From Polaromonas sp. (GTDB lineage: Bacteria > Pseudomonadota > Gammaproteobacteria > Burkholderiales > Burkholderiaceae_C): 8,667 nucleotides of DNA. The notes beneath the pieces were generated by a model. That model was not told the DNA's origin and did no database searches. It was given only the letters and a program-made list of their open reading frames with translations. Position numbers and translations under genes: made by a program. Of the stretch, positions 5,062 to 8,667 are shown one piece after another. The stretch lies in NCBI GenBank assembly GCA_023259235.1, contig JAHFQQ010000141.1, positions 1 through 8,667 of the forward strand. Reading direction: 5' to 3'. Positions within the stretch are counted from its first letter, which is position 1, and every line of letters starts with the position of its first letter.

Positions 5062-6249
5062 ATGGCGAACGATTTTCTCTTTACTTCCGAATCCGTTTCC
5101 GAAGGCCACCCCGACAAGGTGGCTGACCAGATTTCGGATGCCATCCTTGACGCGATCCTGGCACAAGACCCCAACGCCCGCGTAGCCGCCGAAACGCTTT
5201 GTAACACCGGCCTGGTCGTGTTGGCGGGCGAGATTACCGCCAAGCCCGGCGTCAATGTCGACTACATCCAGGTAGCGCGCGACACCCTCAAGCACATCGG
5301 CTACGACAACACCGAATACGGCATCGACTACAAGGGCTGCGCGGTGCTTGTGGCCTACGACAAGCAGAGCAACGACATCGCCCAGGGCGTGAATCATGCC
5401 AGCGACGACCACCTCAACACCGGCGCCGGTGACCAGGGCCTGATGTTCGGCTACGCCTGCGACGAAACGCCCGAGCTGATGCCCGCGCCGATTTATTACG
5501 CGCACCGCCTGGTTGAGCGCCAGTCGCAACTGCGCAAGGACGGGCGGCTGCCCTTTCTGCGCCCCGACGCCAAAAGCCAGGTCACGCTGCGCTACGTGGA
5601 CGGCAAGCCGCACTCCATCGACACCGTGGTGCTCTCGACCCAGCACAGCCCCGATCAGAGCGAAACCCCGACCAAAATGAAAGCCTCGTTTGTCGAGGCC
5701 ATCATTGAAGAAATCATCAAGCCGGTGCTACCCAAGGAATGGCTGAAAGACACCAGATTCCTGATCAACCCGACCGGGCGCTTCGTCGTTGGCGGCCCGC
5801 AAGGCGACTGCGGCCTGACCGGACGCAAGATCATCGTCGATACCTACGGTGGCGCCTGCCCGCACGGCGGCGGCGCCTTCAGCGGCAAGGACCCCAGCAA
5901 GGTGGACCGTTCCGCTGCCTATGCGGCGCGCTACGTGGCCAAAAACATCGTCGCCGCCGGCCTGGCCCGGCAGTGCCAGATTCAGGTGGCTTACGCCATT
6001 GGTGTGGCCCGGCCGATGAACGTGACGATCTATACCGAAGGCACCGGCGTGCTTTCTGACGAGAAACTTTCGGCGCTGGTCAATGAACACTTTGACCTTC
6101 GCCCGAAAGGCATCATCCAGATGCTGGACCTGCTGCGGCCAATTTACGAAAAAACCGCTGCCTACGGCCACTTTGGCCGCGACGAACCCGAGTTTTCCTG
6201 GGAAAAAACGGATCGGGCAGCGTTGCTGCGCAGCGCAGCAGGGTTGTAA
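5062..6249 (+). CDS. metK: S-adenosylmethionine synthetase (methionine adenosyltransferase)
   Basis: MetK makes S-adenosylmethionine from methionine and ATP, releasing phosphate and pyrophosphate; it is a cytoplasmic tetramer that needs Mg2+ and K+. The 395-residue protein has the normal family length and is very close to other betaproteobacterial MetK sequences as I recall them. Motifs are the N-terminal GHPDK (15-19, with catalytic H16), GAGDQG (121-126), the P-loop-like GGGAFSGKD (269-277) and the following KVDRSAAYAARY. The start is ATG 5062, with GGAG 8 bases upstream, giving MANDFLFTSES. A GTG nine bases earlier would only add MYA and has no ribosome binding site. The gene has its own promoter and a structured leader. 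Its stop is one base from the stop of the convergent stress-protein gene, so there is no room for a terminator between them. Confidence 0.98.
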   Translation: MANDFLFTSESVSEGHPDKVADQISDAILDAILAQDPNARVAAETLCNTGLVVLAGEITAKPGVNVDYIQVARDTLKHIGYDNTEYGIDYKGCAVLVAYDKQSNDIAQGVNHASDDHLNTGAGDQGLMFGYACDETPELMPAPIYYAHRLVERQSQLRKDGRLPFLRPDAKSQVTLRYVDGKPHSIDTVVLSTQHSPDQSETPTKMKASFVEAIIEEIIKPVLPKEWLKDTRFLINPTGRFVVGGPQGDCGLTGRKIIVDTYGGACPHGGGAFSGKDPSKVDRSAAYAARYVAKNIVAAGLARQCQIQVAYAIGVARPMNVTIYTEGTGVLSDEKLSALVNEHFDLRPKGIIQMLDLLRPIYEKTAAYGHFGRDEPEFSWEKTDRAALLRSAAGL

Positions 6250-6250
6250 G

Positions 6251-6688
6251 TCAGGGCGTGATGACAACCAGCACGCTGCAAGGCGCGTGTTCGATCAAGC
6301 TGCTTGACACCGAACCGCGCCACCAGCGGGCCGCCCAACTGTCCAGGTGCTTGTGGCCCACCACCACCAGATCAACCTTCATCTTGCGGGCGTATTGAGT
6401 GACTTCATCGACGGTTTCACCCACCAGCACTTCGCCGCTGGCCTGATAACCCGCATCCGCGAGCCGGCGCAAGCCCTCGTCAAGGGTGGCCTGGTGCTTC
6501 AGCTTCTCGTCCTCCATCAGGTCCGGGCTGTAGACGCCACTCTCGACCCCGATCATGCCCATGTAAAGCGGCATGACGGCAACAAGAAACAGCGTTGCGT
6601 GACTCCACTGCGCAATGTCGCGGCAATCGAGCAGGGCTTTCTGCCCGACCTCCGAACCGTTGTAAGCCAGCAAAATCCGTTTGTACAT
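6251..6688 (-). CDS. Universal stress protein, UspA family
   Basis: A 145-residue single-domain Usp protein. It has the family's N-terminal strand with acidic or polar nucleotide contacts (MYKRILLAYNGSE), the VDLVVVGHKH strand-turn around 105-114, and a C-terminal RGSVSSSLIEHAPCSVLVV. These proteins are cytoplasmic and dimeric, and are induced in stasis or stress. The usual ATP-binding pattern G-x2-G-x9-G-(S/T) is altered: G111 is followed by H114 where a Gly is expected, and the next Gly-Ser is at 125-126, one residue too far. ATP binding may therefore differ or be lost, although I recall similar WARWWRGSVS-type sequences in other Betaproteobacteria. Start ATG 6688 is supported by GGAGA six bases upstream; a TTG at 6694 would lie too close to it. 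No clear promoter was found in 6689-6835. The gene is divergent from groES and convergent with metK. Confidence 0.9.
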   Translation of the reverse strand: MYKRILLAYNGSEVGQKALLDCRDIAQWSHATLFLVAVMPLYMGMIGVESGVYSPDLMEDEKLKHQATLDEGLRRLADAGYQASGEVLVGETVDEVTQYARKMKVDLVVVGHKHLDSWAARWWRGSVSSSLIEHAPCSVLVVITP

Positions 6689-6835
6689 GATCAATCTCCG
6701 AAACGAGGTTAGACACTTTATGACACGGATTCAGCATAAACCTTGCATCGGCACGGCGCAACTGACACCACGCATTGCGCGCCGCCCCTGCTGCGGTTGA
6801 TATTTCAGGAAATTTTTGCCGCCTTGCGCCCATGA

Positions 6836-6865
6836 CTTGAAAACACCACCAAACGCCCTTATGAT
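6836..6865 (+). promoter_or_regulatory. groESL promoter, sigma-70 type with sigma-32 resemblance
   Basis: TTGAAA (6837-6842), exactly 17 bases, then TATGAT (6860-6865) make a strong sigma-70 promoter. The same bases also read CTTGAAA (6836-6842), 13 bases, CCCTTATG (6856-6863), which partly fits the heat-shock sigma-32 consensus (CTTGAAA and CCCCATnT). The CIRCE operator begins at the last base of the -10. Confidence 0.75.
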
Positions 6866-6891
6866 TAGCACTCGATGATATTGAGTGCTAA
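6865..6891 (+). promoter_or_regulatory. CIRCE operator (HrcA binding site)
   Basis: TTAGCACTC (6865-6873), a 9-base spacer and GAGTGCTAA (6883-6891) form a perfect inverted repeat identical to the CIRCE consensus. HrcA repressor, itself matured by GroE, binds CIRCE and shuts off groESL until misfolded protein titrates GroE. The site covers the expected transcription start near 6872, so HrcA would block initiation, and the transcript would begin inside the element. Confidence 0.97.
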
Positions 6892-6919
6892 CAGGCTGTC
6901 TTTATCATCTCAAGTTAAT

Positions 6920-6963
6920 GAGCACCAACTTATCGGGTTGGTGTTTTTTGATTCCCAACACCA
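6920..6963 (+). promoter_or_regulatory. Terminator-like hairpin with a competing arm in the groES leader
   Basis: CACCAAC (6923-6929) pairs with GTTGGTG (6937-6943) across a 7-base loop. The stem can extend to ten pairs using 6920-6922 with 6944-6946, and six T (6944-6949) follow it directly: the form of an intrinsic terminator, but placed after the promoter and before groES. The right arm can instead pair downstream, TGGTGTT (6939-6945) with AACACCA (6957-6963). The two pairings exclude each other. Confidence 0.5.
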
Positions 6964-6985
6964 TTGTTTCAAACAAGGAGCTCTC

Positions 6986-7276
6986 ATGAAACTTCGTCCC
7001 CTGCACGACCGCGTGATCGTCAAACGCGTCGAAAACGAAACCAAAACCGCCTCTGGCATTGTCATTCCTGACAGTGCCGCCGAAAAGCCCGATCAGGGTG
7101 AAGTGCTGGCCGTTGGCCCGGGCAAAAAGAACGACAAGGGCGAGCTCAGCCCGATGGCCGTCAAGGTCGGCGACCGCGTCCTGTTTGGAAAATACAGTGG
7201 CCAGACCGTCAAGGTCGATGGCGACGAACTGCTTGTCATGAAAGAAGACGACCTGTTTGCGGTCGTTGAGAAATAA
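6986..7276 (+). CDS. groES: GroES co-chaperonin
   Basis: GroES is the heptameric lid that closes the GroEL cavity during ATP-driven protein folding in the cytoplasm. The 96-residue protein has the normal length and begins MKLRPLHDRVIVKRVENETKT. The mobile-loop segment TKTASGIVIPDSAAEKP (about 19-35), which contacts GroEL through the hydrophobic IVI, is intact. The usual later elements GEVLAVGPG and VGDRVLFGKYSG are also present. ATG 6986 is set by AAGGAG (6975-6980) five bases upstream. The frame is open back to an ATG at 6875 inside CIRCE, but that would sit in the operator without a ribosome binding site. It is the first gene of the groESL operon. Confidence 0.98.
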   Translation: MKLRPLHDRVIVKRVENETKTASGIVIPDSAAEKPDQGEVLAVGPGKKNDKGELSPMAVKVGDRVLFGKYSGQTVKVDGDELLVMKEDDLFAVVEK

Positions 7277-7326
7277 GTTTCTCGCCTTTCACACATCATC
7301 AATCAACTGAATCTGGAGAATTAATC

Positions 7327-8667
<1,341 letters not shown>

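Noticed and set aside
6797..6810. Possible FNR/Anr site (TTGAT) upstream of groES and the stress-protein gene
   Set aside because: Only the left half matches; the right half is not ATCAA.
6875..6985. In-frame extension of groES by 37 residues
   Set aside because: Its ATG lies within the CIRCE spacer, has no ribosome binding site, and is close to the expected transcription start; AAGGAG fits the ATG at 6986.

Overview
The window is about 62-65% GC by eye and looks like housekeeping chromosome from a betaproteobacterium of the Comamonadaceae (Polaromonas, Rhodoferax and Acidovorax group). I infer this from the MetK, GroES and GroEL protein sequences, the cytochrome c4/msrP/engB neighbourhood, and a GC-rich palindromic repeat of a kind I recall being dispersed in those genomes. 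There is no sign of phage, transposon, plasmid or CRISPR, and no new multi-gene system. The unusual signals are in a repeat lodged inside one gene and in the RNA leaders and operators.

Layout from left to right. Positions 1-58 (minus) hold the first 19 codons of msrP, the catalytic subunit of the periplasmic methionine sulfoxide reductase. A 259-base gap (59-317) contains an intrinsic terminator reading on the minus strand. Next is a secreted dihaem cytochrome c4 (318-1028, minus), then, divergently, the ribosome-assembly GTPase gene engB (about 1219-1974, plus) and an epoxide-hydrolase-like alpha/beta hydrolase (2034-3029, plus). This hydrolase carries a 70-bp repeat in frame. Convergent to it are two overlapping LpxL/HtrB-type lipid A acyltransferase genes (4886 to 3130, minus). 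Divergent from these is metK (5062-6249, plus), with a good sigma-70 promoter and a folded leader. A universal stress protein gene (6688-6251, minus) ends one base from the metK stop. The window closes with the groES-groEL heat-shock operon (plus), whose groEL runs off the right edge after 447 codons.

How the genes work together: most are independent housekeeping units. The two acyltransferases form a coupled pair that would complete acylation of lipid A at the inner membrane. groES and groEL form one chaperonin operon, controlled by a perfect CIRCE operator (HrcA) over a promoter that fits sigma-70 and partly sigma-32. Cytochrome c4 and MsrP are both periplasmic redox proteins, but a terminator separates them.

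The most notable observations are: (1) the in-frame palindromic repeat inside the hydrolase, just before its nucleophile motif; (2) a terminator-like hairpin with a competing alternative pairing between CIRCE and groES; (3) a structured metK leader that matches no SAM or SAH riboswitch I can recognise; (4) two hairpins with the same stem and loop length flanking the hydrolase gene.
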